Below are positions 33,509 to 42,538 of a stretch of 64,000 nucleotides of DNA, piece after piece. The stretch is from Mycolicibacterium wolinskyi (GTDB taxonomy: Bacteria > Actinomycetota > Actinomycetes > Mycobacteriales > Mycobacteriaceae), in NCBI RefSeq assembly GCF_002101965.1, contig NZ_LQQA01000009.1, positions 186,001 through 250,000 on the forward strand, given 5' to 3'. The position numbers were made by a program, and so were the translations under genes. The notes below the pieces were generated by a model. The model searched no databases. It was not told the origin of the DNA and saw only the letters and a list, made by a program, of their open reading frames with translations. Numbering within the stretch: the first letter of the stretch is position 1; every line of letters starts with the position of its first letter.

Positions 33509-35010
33509 GTATCTCGCTGCTGCTCGAGATGGCGTCGTCGGGCAACCCGGACCGCACCGCGGTGGTGTCCGACGACATCCGCGTGTCCGTCGGCGATTTG
33601 AGCGAACTGGCCGACGGCGGCGCAGGCACGATCGCCGCATCGGGCGCCGCACACGTCGCCTATGTGGGCACCGGCGGCGTGATGCTGCCGCTGCTGCTGT
33701 TCGCCTCGGCCCGTGCCGGTGTGCCGTTCACGCCACTCAACTACCGCCTCAGCGCCGAGGGCCTGCGCGAGCTGATCGACCGCCTGCCCGAACCCTTGGT
33801 GGTGGCCGACGCCGAATACGCCGACGTGGTCGCCGGGGCGGGTAAGCAGGTGATCACCTCCGAGGAGTTCCTGGCCGCCGCGCGTTCGTCCGAGCCGGCA
33901 GCGGAGTTCGCCGACCCCGACGCCGTCGCAGTCGTGCTTTTCACGTCGGGCACGACATCGCGACCCAAGGCCGTCGAGCTCACCCACAACAACCTCACCA
34001 GCTACATCACCGGGACCGTCGAATTCGATTCCGCCGCACCCGAAGACGCCGCCCTGATCTGCGTTCCGCCGTATCACATCGCGGGCGTGAGCGCGGCCAT
34101 GTCGAATCTCTACGCCGGGCGCAAGATGGTGTACCTCCGCAACTTCGACGCAGGCCGGTGGGTCGAACTGGTTCGGGCCGAAGGCGTCACGTCGGCGACC
34201 GTCGTGCCGACCATGCTGGACCGCATCGTGACCGCGCTCGCAACGGCGGGGACCGAGCTACCCTCGCTGCGCAGCTTGGCATACGGCGGCTCGAAGGTGG
34301 CGCTGCCTTTGGTCCGCAAGGCTCTGCAGCTGCTGCCGGGGGTCGGCTTCGTCAACGCCTACGGGTTGACCGAAACCAGTTCCACCATCGCGGTTCTCGG
34401 CCCCGACGATCACCGGGCCGCGCTGGCGGCGGACGACGCCGCCGTCGCGCGCCGACTCGGATCGGTCGGTCAGATCGTGCCCGGTATCGAGGTGCAGATC
34501 CGCGCCGACGACGGCACCGTGCTGGGTCCCGGCGAGACCGGAGAGCTGTTCGTGCGTGGCGAGCAGGTGTCGGGCCGGTACACCGAGATCGGTTCGGTGC
34601 TCGACGCCGACGGCTGGTTCCCCACCAAAGACGTTGCGATGCTCGACGAAGACGGCTACCTGTTCATCGGCGGCCGCTCCGACGACACGATCATCCGCGG
34701 CGGCGAGAACATCGCGCCCGCCGAGATCGAAGACGTCCTGGTCGAACACCCCGACGTGCGCGACGTGGCCGTCGTCGGGCCGGAGGACCCGCAGTGGGGT
34801 CAGATCATCGTGGCCGTCGTGGTGCCGGCCGAGGGAGCCGCGCCAGATACGGATGAGCTGCGGGAGCACGTGCGCAAGCAGCTCCGCGGATCGCGGACAC
34901 CCGACCGGGTGGTGTTCCGCGACGAACTGCCCACCAACGCCACCGGCAAAGTGTTGCGCCGTCAACTCGTCGACGAACTTCAGCCCATCGCAAAGGAGTC
35001 AGCATCGTGA
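33505..35010 (+). CDS. Acyl-CoA ligase (AMP-dependent)
   Basis: A 501-residue ANL-superfamily ligase. VVLFTSGTTSRPKAVELTH is the P-loop, NAYGLTETSST the adenine motif, and GWFPTKDVAMLDEDGYLFIGGRSDDTIIRGGENIAPAEIE covers the ribose Asp and hinge. The catalytic lysine is in PTNATGKVLRR. Its ATG overlaps the HSDL2-like stop (ATGA) and its end overlaps the next small gene by 4 bp. It should form a CoA thioester of an acid, probably the transported substrate or an intermediate of the mutase pathway; the acid cannot be named from sequence. Confidence 0.94.
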   Translation: MSISLLLEMASSGNPDRTAVVSDDIRVSVGDLSELADGGAGTIAASGAAHVAYVGTGGVMLPLLLFASARAGVPFTPLNYRLSAEGLRELIDRLPEPLVVADAEYADVVAGAGKQVITSEEFLAAARSSEPAAEFADPDAVAVVLFTSGTTSRPKAVELTHNNLTSYITGTVEFDSAAPEDAALICVPPYHIAGVSAAMSNLYAGRKMVYLRNFDAGRWVELVRAEGVTSATVVPTMLDRIVTALATAGTELPSLRSLAYGGSKVALPLVRKALQLLPGVGFVNAYGLTETSSTIAVLGPDDHRAALAADDAAVARRLGSVGQIVPGIEVQIRADDGTVLGPGETGELFVRGEQVSGRYTEIGSVLDADGWFPTKDVAMLDEDGYLFIGGRSDDTIIRGGENIAPAEIEDVLVEHPDVRDVAVVGPEDPQWGQIIVAVVVPAEGAAPDTDELREHVRKQLRGSRTPDRVVFRDELPTNATGKVLRRQLVDELQPIAKESAS

Positions 35011-35309
35011 TCAAGAACGGCACCCGCCTGCAGAGCCAGGTGTGCGATACCCAGGTGATCGTCGTGCGCAGCGCCGACAGTCTCGACGACCTGCGCGCCG
35101 GTGGCGTCGCGATGGTCCCGCTGGACGCCGAAAAAGATTCTGGCGCAACACTCGACCCCGCGTTCTCCGACGGCAATCTGATGGGCAAGCGCTATGTCGA
35201 CGACAACGGCGCCGAGGTGCTCGTCACCAAGGCCGGCGCAGGCACACTGTCGATCGGGACCACCGCACTGAGCCTCAAAGAGGCCAAGCCACTGCCGGCC
35301 AGCGACTAA
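35007..35309 (+). CDS. Small conserved-type protein, unknown function
   Basis: A 100-residue soluble protein starting at GTG 35007 (GTGA overlap with the ligase stop; AAAGGAGTC upstream). It begins with GTRLQSQVCDTQVIVVRS and carries one cysteine (Cys13), then DLRAGGVAMVPLDAE and a basic GKRYVDDNGAEVLVTKAGAGTLSIG that looks like beta-strands. No domain is recognised. Coupling to an acyl-CoA ligase on one side and a transporter 9 bp away on the other implies a role in the same pathway, perhaps as a small accessory or binding protein. Confidence 0.75.
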   Translation: MIKNGTRLQSQVCDTQVIVVRSADSLDDLRAGGVAMVPLDAEKDSGATLDPAFSDGNLMGKRYVDDNGAEVLVTKAGAGTLSIGTTALSLKEAKPLPASD

Positions 35310-35318
35310 CACGGCGAC

Positions 35319-36611
35319 ATGGCCTCGCGGGTGTCGCCGCTGCGGGTCGCGGTGGCCAGCTTCATCGGCACCACCGTCGAGTTCTACGACTTCCTGATCT
35401 ACGGCACGGCGGCGGCGCTCGTCTTTCCCAAGCTGTTCTTCCCGCAGGCCTCGCCTGCCGCCGGAGTTCTGCTGTCGTTCGCCACGTTCGGCGTCGGGTT
35501 CATCGCCCGGCCACTGGGCGGCATCGTGTTCGGGCATTTCGGCGACCGCATCGGCCGCAAACGCATGCTGGTGTACTCCCTTGTCGGCATGGGTGTTTCG
35601 ACCGTGCTGATCGGCATCCTGCCCACCTACGCCCAGATCGGGCTGGCCGCTCCGCTTCTACTCACGCTGCTGCGGCTGTGCCAGGGGTTTGCCGTCGGCG
35701 GTGAATGGGGCGGTGCGACACTGATGGCCGTCGAGCACGCATCGGCCGGACGGCGCGGCTTCTACGGCGCGTTCCCGCAGATGGGCGCGCCCGCCGGGAC
35801 CGCATCGGCCACGCTCGCGTTCTTCCTGGTGTCGCAGCTGCCCGACGACCAGTTCCTGGCCTGGGGCTGGCGGGTACCCTTCCTGTTCAGCGCGGTACTC
35901 ATCGTGATCGGCCTGGTGATCCGGCTCAAACTCACCGAAAGCCCCGAATTCGTCGCGGTTGTCGCGGATTCAGCGGTCACCCGGATGCCCATCGTGGCGG
36001 CGTTCCGCCGGCACTGGCGCCAGATCGTCCTGGTCGCCGGCGCCTATCTGTCGCAGGGCGTGTTCGCCTACATCTGTGTCGCGTACCTGGTGTCGTATGC
36101 GACCGTGGCGGCCGGAATCGACCGGACAGCAGCACTTTTCGGCGTGTTCGTCGCGGCGTTGGTTGCCGTCGTGACCTATCCGGTGTTCGGCGCGTGGTCG
36201 GATTCCGTCGGCCGAAAACGGCTGTTCCTGATCGGCGTCGTCCTCATGGCGCTCTCGGTGTTCCCGGTGTTCGCGATGATCGACACCGGCAGTCCGGTGC
36301 TCTTCGGCGTCGCGCTGGTGCTGGTGTTCGGCCTTGCGATGGCTCCGGCCGCCGGAGTCACCGGAGCGTTGTTCAGCCTCGTGTTCGACACCGACGTGCG
36401 CTACAGCGGGGTGTCGATCGGCTACACCCTGTCACAGGTGGTCGGCTCGGCGTTCGCACCGACGATCGCCGCGGCGCTGTACGCATCGACCCGTTCCAGC
36501 GACGCGATCGCGTGGTATCTCGTTGCGGTCTCGGTGATCTCGGTCGTCAGCGTCAGCCTGCTACCGTCCGACCGCGTGCGCGCCGAGGCTACTGCGCAGA
36601 AGGTCGGGTGA
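35319..36611 (+). CDS. MFS transporter, metabolite:H+ symporter (MHS) type
   Basis: A 430-residue protein with about 12 membrane segments. ASFIGTTVEFYDFLIYGTAAALVFPKLFFP and RPLGGIVFGHFGDRIGRKRML at the N-terminus are diagnostic of the MHS family (KgtP/ShiA/ProP-like), and the central VGGEWGGATLMAVEHA is also typical. Such proteins import organic acids with protons. It ends the plus-strand SDR-ligase-small-protein unit, so it probably imports the acid activated by the ligase. The last 23 bp overlap the convergent XRE regulator gene. Confidence 0.93.
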   Translation: MASRVSPLRVAVASFIGTTVEFYDFLIYGTAAALVFPKLFFPQASPAAGVLLSFATFGVGFIARPLGGIVFGHFGDRIGRKRMLVYSLVGMGVSTVLIGILPTYAQIGLAAPLLLTLLRLCQGFAVGGEWGGATLMAVEHASAGRRGFYGAFPQMGAPAGTASATLAFFLVSQLPDDQFLAWGWRVPFLFSAVLIVIGLVIRLKLTESPEFVAVVADSAVTRMPIVAAFRRHWRQIVLVAGAYLSQGVFAYICVAYLVSYATVAAGIDRTAALFGVFVAALVAVVTYPVFGAWSDSVGRKRLFLIGVVLMALSVFPVFAMIDTGSPVLFGVALVLVFGLAMAPAAGVTGALFSLVFDTDVRYSGVSIGYTLSQVVGSAFAPTIAAALYASTRSSDAIAWYLVAVSVISVVSVSLLPSDRVRAEATAQKVG

Positions 36612-37206
36612 CCGCCCGGCCGGTACCCGGCCCACGTGGCCGCATGATGAGCGCGGCGACGTGATAGACGCACCGCGTTTGGCCGTGATTGGCGTAACCG
36701 TGCGGGCAATCCGCGGCGAAGTAGATCGAATCACCCGCCGACAGGGTGACCTCGTGGGGTCCCACCGTCATGGTCAGCGTTCCGCTCTGCACCGCGACGA
36801 ACTCGTGCGAACCTGACGCGTACGCGGGGAATGTGCCGGCATCGCAGCCGGGCGGCAGCGTGCTGCGAATCCACTCGAAGTTCACGCCCGGCACGACCGG
36901 GCTGAGGATGGTGCGTTGCCACCCGCCCGGCTCGTCGATGCGATCCTGATCGGCGGCGCGGCGCACCACGATTCGCGTGGCGTCGGGCTCGGCGACCAGA
37001 TCCGCGAGCGGGATACCGAGACCGCCGGCGATTCGGTCCAGCACCACGACGGTCGGAGCCTTGTCGCCGCGCTCCACCGACGACAACATGCTGACACTGA
37101 CGTCGCAGCGATCGGCGAGTTCGCGCAACGTCAGCCCGCGGTCGGCACGCAATGACTGAATCCGCTCACCCAGCACCGCAAGATTCACGTATACTATAGT
37201 ACGCAA
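36589..37206 (-). CDS. XRE-cupin transcriptional regulator
   Basis: A 205-residue protein: N-terminal HTH_XRE (LGERIQSLRADRGLTLRELADRCDVSVSMLSSVERGDKAPTVVVLDRIAGGL) and a C-terminal cupin (EFVAVQSGTLTMTVGPHEVTLSAGDSIYFAADCPHGYAN). The start may be TTG 37206 or, more likely, GTG 37188, which lies four bases after TATAGT and would suit a leaderless transcript. XRE-cupin proteins usually sense a small metabolite. It is divergent from an MFS porter, and the intergenic region has two CTATAG-centred palindromes 21 bp apart. Confidence 0.9.
   Translation of the reverse strand: MRTIVYVNLAVLGERIQSLRADRGLTLRELADRCDVSVSMLSSVERGDKAPTVVVLDRIAGGLGIPLADLVAEPDATRIVVRRAADQDRIDEPGGWQRTILSPVVPGVNFEWIRSTLPPGCDAGTFPAYASGSHEFVAVQSGTLTMTVGPHEVTLSAGDSIYFAADCPHGYANHGQTRCVYHVAALIMRPRGPGTGRAVTRPSAQ
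37192..37201. promoter_or_regulatory. CTATAG palindrome 1 between XRE and MFS genes
   Basis: TACTATAGTA is a perfect 10-bp palindrome centred 21 bp from the palindrome at 37211-37224. It contains the likely -10 (TATAGT) for the XRE gene, so binding here would give autorepression. Confidence 0.5.
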
Positions 37207-37210
37207 TTAA

Positions 37211-37224
37211 TTCGCTATAGCGAA
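37211..37224. promoter_or_regulatory. CTATAG palindrome 2 between XRE and MFS genes
   Basis: TTCGCTATAGCGAA is a perfect 14-bp palindrome 17 bp upstream of the MFS ATG (37242). Its TATAGC could be the plus-strand -10. With the first palindrome two helical turns away, it is a likely operator for the XRE-cupin protein. Confidence 0.55.
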
Positions 37225-37241
37225 CAGAAGACCTGAACACG

Positions 37242-38516
37242 ATGAGACAGCGGCCCTTTCGTCCCTTCTACGGCTGGTTGATGCTCGGCGGGCTCAGCGC
37301 CACCGAACTCGTGTCGTGGGGTGTGCTGATCTATGCGTTCTCGGTTCTGATCGTGCCGATGCGCGCCGAACTCGGGTGGTCGCTGGCCGAACTCAACGCC
37401 GCGTACGCAACGGGCGTGTTCATCTCCGGACTGCTCGCAATCCCCGTAGGGCGCGTTCTGCAGGTACACGGAGCGCGCGGCGTGATGACGGCGGGCACCG
37501 TCGCCACCGTGGTCATGTTGCTGTTGTGGTCCGCGGTCGATTCGGTGCCGGTGTTCTACGCCGTCTTCCTCATCGGCGGTTTCGCGATGGCCACGACGTT
37601 GTACGAACCGGCATTCGCGGTGACCGCGGCCTGGTTCGACCGACTGCGCCCGCGCGCCGTCCTCATCCTCACGGTGTTCGGCGGATTGGCCAGCGTCATG
37701 TTCGTACCGCTGACCGCCGTTCTGGTCGACACGTTCGGTTGGCGACAGTCCCTTGTGGTGTTGGCCGGCATCGCCGCACTCATCGGATTTCCGGTGCACG
37801 GCATGCTGCTTCGCCGCAGACCGGCCGATCTCGGCCTCCACCCTGACGGCGCCCGCGTGCCACGGCCACCCCAACCGCACCACGTCGCCGGAAGCTCACG
37901 GGTGGCGTTGCGCAGCAAGTCATTCCGGTGGATGACACTGTGCCTGGTAATGAGCACCGCCGCGAAGTTCGCGGTCAGTGTGGTGCTTGTCGCCTTTCTG
38001 ACCGACCGTGGCTACTCGTTGTCCACCGCCGCGCTGGCCGCAGGCAGTGTCGGGTTGTTCCAGGTGGCAGGCCGGCTGATCGTCATCGCCTTACGTGGCC
38101 GGATGTCACAGCATCTGATCACCGCACTGCTGTTCTTCGGCCAAGGCGTGGCGATCGCCCTGCTGCTGTTCGTGACGGGTACGGACTCGACGGCCACCGT
38201 CACCGTCGTGGTGTTCGTGGTGTTGTTCGGTCTCGGATTCGGACTGGAAGCGCTGGTGCGCGGCACGCTGGTGGCCGAATACTACGGCCCCGCGAACTAT
38301 CCGAGTATCAATGGCGTGCTCGGCGCATTCGTCGTCGCCGCACGCGCGGCAGGCCCGCTGCTTGCCGGTGTCGCAGGCACCGGATTCGGTGGCTTCCAAT
38401 CGGTTTTCGTGACGGCCGCGGCGCTGTGCTGCCTCAGCGCGTGGACGCTCGTCCTCGCCCAGCGCGCACGCCGTGCGGAGGTCACCGCCCTGGCGGACGG
38501 CCGACCGGAGCCGTAG
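37242..38516 (+). CDS. MFS transporter, monocarboxylate/oxalate-formate porter-like
   Basis: A 424-residue 12-segment MFS protein: FYGWLMLGGLSATELVSWGVLIYAFSVLIVPM at the start and AAWFDRLRPRAVLILTVFGGLASVMFVPLTAVL after the fourth helix, the pattern of the monocarboxylate porter/OFA group. A central cytoplasmic loop (~175-225) is rich in Arg and Pro. It probably imports a small organic acid. It is divergent from the XRE-cupin regulator, which is the likely controller, and convergent with the SDR gene, ending 2 bp away. Confidence 0.9.
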   Translation: MRQRPFRPFYGWLMLGGLSATELVSWGVLIYAFSVLIVPMRAELGWSLAELNAAYATGVFISGLLAIPVGRVLQVHGARGVMTAGTVATVVMLLLWSAVDSVPVFYAVFLIGGFAMATTLYEPAFAVTAAWFDRLRPRAVLILTVFGGLASVMFVPLTAVLVDTFGWRQSLVVLAGIAALIGFPVHGMLLRRRPADLGLHPDGARVPRPPQPHHVAGSSRVALRSKSFRWMTLCLVMSTAAKFAVSVVLVAFLTDRGYSLSTAALAAGSVGLFQVAGRLIVIALRGRMSQHLITALLFFGQGVAIALLLFVTGTDSTATVTVVVFVVLFGLGFGLEALVRGTLVAEYYGPANYPSINGVLGAFVVAARAAGPLLAGVAGTGFGGFQSVFVTAAALCCLSAWTLVLAQRARRAEVTALADGRPEP

Positions 38517-38518
38517 AC

Positions 38519-39256
38519 CTACGCGTGACGGCTGGTCACTCCCCCGTCGACCACGAGATACGTTCCGGTGACGAACGACGCCTTCGGCGACATCAAGAAG
38601 GCCACCGCGGCGGCGACCTCGTCGGGCTGGCCGAGCCGGCCCAGCGGTGCGGCCTGCTCGAAGCCGACGCGGACCTCCTCGACGTCAAGGGCGATCTGGA
38701 GCATCGGCGTCTGGATGAAGCCCGGGCATACCGCGTTGACGCGAATACCCAAGGGCCCCAACTGCGCAGCCATGGACCGCGTCATGCCGAGCAACCCGGC
38801 CTTGGACGCGCAGTAGGCCGGTATGAACGGGTTGGCCGAAAGTCCCTCGATGCTGGAGATACCGACGACCGCGGGCGCTGCACCGTCGCTCGCGGACTTC
38901 TGCAGATGCGGCAGCAGCAATTGCATGAGCAACGCCTGCGCACGCAGGTTCACATCGAGCACCGCGTCCCAGGATTCCTGCGTGTAGGCGCCCACCGGTT
39001 CGGGGATCACGCGCCCGGCGGCATGCACCAGACCATCGATCCCGTCGAGCGCACCGGCGGCCTCGTCGACCGCGGCGGACAGCGCTTCGGTATCACAGAC
39101 GTCGACCACGGCCCAGGGCATCCCGAATTCCTCGGCCACCGAACGAACGTCGGGTGCGATGTCCCACAACGCAACCCGACGGCCATCGGCGATCAATGCC
39201 GCTGCGCTGGCCCGGCCTATCCCGGACGCCGCACCCGTCACCACCACACCCGCCAT
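38519..39256 (-). CDS. Short-chain dehydrogenase/reductase
   Basis: A 245-residue SDR. It has [15 protein letters not shown] (nucleotide motif), LWDIAPD (acidic residue after strand 2, NAD-type), HAAGRV in the NNAG position, ISSIEG (Ser), YCASKAGL (YxxxK) and [10 protein letters not shown] at the C-terminus. All catalytic residues are present. It stands between the MFS porter (convergent) and the split transketolase (same strand, 71 bp apart). It may be a last gene of the transketolase operon or independent; the substrate is unknown. Confidence 0.9.
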   Translation of the reverse strand: MAGVVVTGAASGIGRASAAALIADGRRVALWDIAPDVRSVAEEFGMPWAVVDVCDTEALSAAVDEAAGALDGIDGLVHAAGRVIPEPVGAYTQESWDAVLDVNLRAQALLMQLLLPHLQKSASDGAAPAVVGISSIEGLSANPFIPAYCASKAGLLGMTRSMAAQLGPLGIRVNAVCPGFIQTPMLQIALDVEEVRVGFEQAAPLGRLGQPDEVAAAVAFLMSPKASFVTGTYLVVDGGVTSRHA

Positions 39257-39327
39257 GCAGACCTCGCTTCACCGATCGAGTAGATACGGCTCGATCTTGC
39301 CTACCCGCCCCGGAGGACGGGGGCGGT

Positions 39328-40317
39328 TCAGAGGGCGGATTTCACCCGTTCCACGATTCGGGAGGTCGAGACGCCGTAGCGGTCGTAGAGCGTGGGCAGC
39401 GCTCCGGCGACGAGGAATTCGTCGGGCAACGCGATCGGCGACACCTGACGCGATACGCCGTTGCGTACCAGGGCCGACGCGACCGATTCGAACAATCCGC
39501 CGACGACCGAGTGGTTCTCGAGCGTGAACACCAGGCGGTCCTTGGCGATCTCGGCGAGAATCGTGGCCTCGTCGAGCGGTTTGATCGTCGGTGCGTGCAC
39601 GACCGCGACACCGATGTTGTCGGCCTCCAACTGTGCCGCGGCCTGCAGCGCACGTTCGGTCATCAGACCCGACGAGATGAACAGCACCTCGTTGCCGTCG
39701 CGGAGTTTGGCGGCCTTACCGAGCTCGAACGTGTAGTCGTACTCGTCGAGCACGGTCGGCACGGCGCCGCGCAGCAACCGCAGGTAGGTGGGTCCGGGGC
39801 TCGCCGCGAGCTGCGGCACCGCCTGTTCGATGTCGACGGAGTCGCACGGGTCGACGATCGTCAGATTCGGCATGCCGCGCAGGATCGCGATGTCCTCGGT
39901 GGCCTGGTGGCTGGGACCGTAACCGGTCGTCAGACCGGGCAGCGCGGCGACGATGTTGACGTTGAGCATGCGTTCGGCGATGTCGAGGCAGATGAAGTCG
40001 TAGGCCCGCCGGGTCGCGAACACCGAGTACGTCGACGCGAACGGGATGAACCCTTCCTCGGCGAGCCCGGCGGCCGCGCCCATCAGCACCTGCTCGGCCA
40101 TGCCGACCTGATAGAACCGGTCCGGCATCGCATCGCGGAAGATGTGCATGTCGGTGTATTTCGCGAGATCGGCGCTCAACCCGACGATGAGCGGGTTGTC
40201 CTTCGCGGCGGCGAGCAGCGCATGCCCGAACGGCGCGCGAACGACCTTGTCGCCCTCGGCAATCGAGGCGATCATCGCGTCGGAGGTGAGCCGCTTCTTC
40301 GGTGTGGCGGTGGTCAT
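39328..40317 (-). CDS. Transketolase, C-terminal subunit
   Basis: A 329-residue protein equal to the pyrimidine-binding and C-terminal domains of transketolase: GLSADLAKYTDMHIFRDAMPDRFYQVGMAEQVLMGAAAGLAEEGFIPFAS includes the conserved thiamine-activating glutamate (AEQ), followed by GPSHQATEDIAILRGMPNL and a transketolase_C domain (VVHAPTIKPLDEATI). With the N-terminal subunit encoded just upstream (4-bp overlap) it forms a split thiamine-diphosphate enzyme. Split transketolases often act in special sugar or sugar-acid pathways rather than the pentose phosphate pathway. Confidence 0.94.
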   Translation of the reverse strand: MTTATPKKRLTSDAMIASIAEGDKVVRAPFGHALLAAAKDNPLIVGLSADLAKYTDMHIFRDAMPDRFYQVGMAEQVLMGAAAGLAEEGFIPFASTYSVFATRRAYDFICLDIAERMLNVNIVAALPGLTTGYGPSHQATEDIAILRGMPNLTIVDPCDSVDIEQAVPQLAASPGPTYLRLLRGAVPTVLDEYDYTFELGKAAKLRDGNEVLFISSGLMTERALQAAAQLEADNIGVAVVHAPTIKPLDEATILAEIAKDRLVFTLENHSVVGGLFESVASALVRNGVSRQVSPIALPDEFLVAGALPTLYDRYGVSTSRIVERVKSAL

Positions 40318-41183
40318 GATCGGAACCCCTCATCGAGCTGTTGGTGAGCAAGCGCCCATTCCTGCGGGGCGACCTGCATGAAGTGCAATTTGTCGCGGCT
40401 CTGCAACATCGCGACGCCCTTGCCGAGGATCGTGTCGCAGATCAGCGCCTTGGGCTTGCCGCGGCGTGCGCGCAGATCCTCGATAGCCTCGACGATCGCC
40501 GGGATGTCGTGGCCGTCGACGCGGCGCACGTCCCACCCGTTGATCGTGAACTTGTCGTGCACTGGTTCGGTGCCCAGCATCGACTGGGCCGGACCGTCGG
40601 CTTGCTGGTTGTTCATGTCGACCACGGCAATGAGGTTGTCGAGCTGGAAATGCGCCGCGGTCTGGACGGCCTCCCAGGTGGAGCCCTCGTCGAGTTCACC
40701 GTCCGACAGGATGTTGTAGACGAACGCGGGATTGTCCTTGCGGCGCAATCCCAATGCCTTTCCTACCGCGATGCCGAGCCCGTGGCCGAGCGAGCCGCCG
40801 GAGATCTCCATACCGGGCGTGTATCCGGCCATGCCGGACATCGGCAGCCGGGAGTCGTCGGTGGCGTAGGTGTCGAGTTCCTCCACGGGGATGAACTTCG
40901 CCTCGGCCAGCGCCGCGTACAGCGCGATCGCGTAGTGGCCGATCGAGAGCAGGCACCGGTCGCGCCCCTCCCAATCCGGTTCCGCCGGACGCAGATTCAG
41001 CTGGTCGGTGTAGAGCACCGCCAACACGTCGGCGATGTCGAGAGCCTGGCCGATGTAGCCCTGGCCCTGGACCTCGGCCTGGGTCAATGCGTAATGGCGG
41101 ATGCGCAGAGCGGCTTCGCGGATGCGGTGCACCCGCTCGGGCGCCACGGTGGGGTGATCAGTGAGTGTGGTCATGTCGGTCAC
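40314..41183 (-). CDS. Transketolase, N-terminal (ThDP-binding) subunit
   Basis: A 289-residue protein with the transketolase N domain: GSLGHGLGIAVGKALGLRR, then the diphosphate/Mg site LSDGELDEGSTWEAVQTAAHFQLDNLIAVVDMNNQQADG (GDG-N motif in GDxx...N form). A conserved histidine appears in GQALDIADVLAVLY and IGHYAIALYAALAEA. It starts at GTG 41183, overlapping the transporter stop (GTGA). With the C-terminal subunit it should transfer a two-carbon unit between a ketose-like donor and an aldehyde acceptor. Confidence 0.94.
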   Translation of the reverse strand: MTDMTTLTDHPTVAPERVHRIREAALRIRHYALTQAEVQGQGYIGQALDIADVLAVLYTDQLNLRPAEPDWEGRDRCLLSIGHYAIALYAALAEAKFIPVEELDTYATDDSRLPMSGMAGYTPGMEISGGSLGHGLGIAVGKALGLRRKDNPAFVYNILSDGELDEGSTWEAVQTAAHFQLDNLIAVVDMNNQQADGPAQSMLGTEPVHDKFTINGWDVRRVDGHDIPAIVEAIEDLRARRGKPKALICDTILGKGVAMLQSRDKLHFMQVAPQEWALAHQQLDEGFRS

Positions 41184-42505
41184 GCAACCTGTTCTTGAGG
41201 GGTGGGGGTTTCGGACGTTGCCTTTGCCGGTGCGGTCTCGCGGGTACGCACGGCCAGCGCGGTGGAGATGATGCCCATCGCGACGAACAGCAGTGCCGGG
41301 CCGAGCCAGCCCATCGCGCCGTAGACGAGCGTGGCGACGAAGGGCACGAAGCCGACGATCACCGATGCGCCGTTGTAGCCCAATGAGATTCCCGAGGACC
41401 GGACGTTGGCCGGGAACTGCTCGGAGAACCAGCTCGATTCGACCGCGAAGATCGGATCGTGGCTGAGCAGCAGTGCGAGCGCCACCGCGACGACGATCAT
41501 GATGAAGGCGCCGGTGTTGATCAGCAGGAACATCGGGATGCCGAAGGCGATGGTGAAGACCGAGCCGATGAGGAAGACCGGCTTGCGGCCGATGCGGTCG
41601 CTCAGAGCACCGAACAGCGGCAGGCTCGCGACACCGAGTGCGGAGCCGACCAGCGTGCCGGTGAGAACGTCGGTCTTCGACGAGATCGAGGCGAGGCCCA
41701 CGTAGGACAACACGAAGCTGGTGGCGACGTAGTAGCCGCCGGTCTCGGCGAGCCGCAGGCCGATGATCCGCAGGATCATCCGCCAGTCCGACCGGATGAC
41801 TTCGAGAGCGGGCTGGCGGTGAATCTCGTTGGCGTCCTTGATCTCTTCAAACGCCGGTGACTCGCTGACGCCGAGCCGGACGTAGATGCCGACGGCCACC
41901 ATCACGGCCGAGGCCAGAAAGGGCGCCCGCCAGACCCAGTCGCCGTCGAACAACGCGCTCGACAACAGGAATGCACCGTTCGCCAGCACGAGCCCGAGCG
42001 GGATGCCGATCTGTGGGATGGCGCCGAAGAACCCGCGGCGATGTGCCGGGGCATGTTCGACCGCCATCAGCACCGCGCCGCCCCACTCGGCACCGAATCC
42101 CACGCCCTGGACCATGCGCAGCACGATCAGGAGAATCGGTGCCAGAACGCCGATCTGGTCATAGGTGGGCAGCACACCGATGAGCACGGTGCCGATGCCC
42201 ATGACCACCAGCGACCAGAACAGCACGGCCTTGCGGCCGAACCGGTCACCGAAGTGGCCGGCCAGGTAGCCGCCGACCGGCCGCATGACGAACCCGACGG
42301 CCAGGGTGGCGAAGGATGCCAGCACGCCGACGATCGGCTCGTCGGCGTGGAAGAACACACTGCCGAAGTAGGCGGCCGCGGCAGTGCCGTAGATGAAGAA
42401 GTCGTAGCTCTCCACCGCGGAGCCGATCATCGAGGCGATCGACACACGGCGTGGATTGTTCACCGGCGCAGGGGATTCGGCGGCGTCGTTCGGTGGTGCG
42501 GTCAT
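41180..42505 (-). CDS. MFS transporter, metabolite:H+ symporter (MHS) type
   Basis: A 441-residue MHS-family transporter. IASMIGSAVESYDFFIYGTAAAAYFGSVFF, RPVGGYLAGHFGDRFGRKAVLFWSL and VGFGAEWGGAVLMAVEHAPAHRRGFFGAIPQIG are its family signatures, and about 12 hydrophobic segments are present. It lies between a hydroxyacid dehydrogenase (33 bp upstream) and the split transketolase (4-bp overlap). It probably imports the carboxylate, perhaps a sugar acid, used by this operon under GntR control. Confidence 0.93.
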   Translation of the reverse strand: MTAPPNDAAESPAPVNNPRRVSIASMIGSAVESYDFFIYGTAAAAYFGSVFFHADEPIVGVLASFATLAVGFVMRPVGGYLAGHFGDRFGRKAVLFWSLVVMGIGTVLIGVLPTYDQIGVLAPILLIVLRMVQGVGFGAEWGGAVLMAVEHAPAHRRGFFGAIPQIGIPLGLVLANGAFLLSSALFDGDWVWRAPFLASAVMVAVGIYVRLGVSESPAFEEIKDANEIHRQPALEVIRSDWRMILRIIGLRLAETGGYYVATSFVLSYVGLASISSKTDVLTGTLVGSALGVASLPLFGALSDRIGRKPVFLIGSVFTIAFGIPMFLLINTGAFIMIVVAVALALLLSHDPIFAVESSWFSEQFPANVRSSGISLGYNGASVIVGFVPFVATLVYGAMGWLGPALLFVAMGIISTALAVRTRETAPAKATSETPTPQEQVA

Positions 42506-42538
42506 CGTATTCCTGGGTCGAAGGGACGTGGCAGGCGG

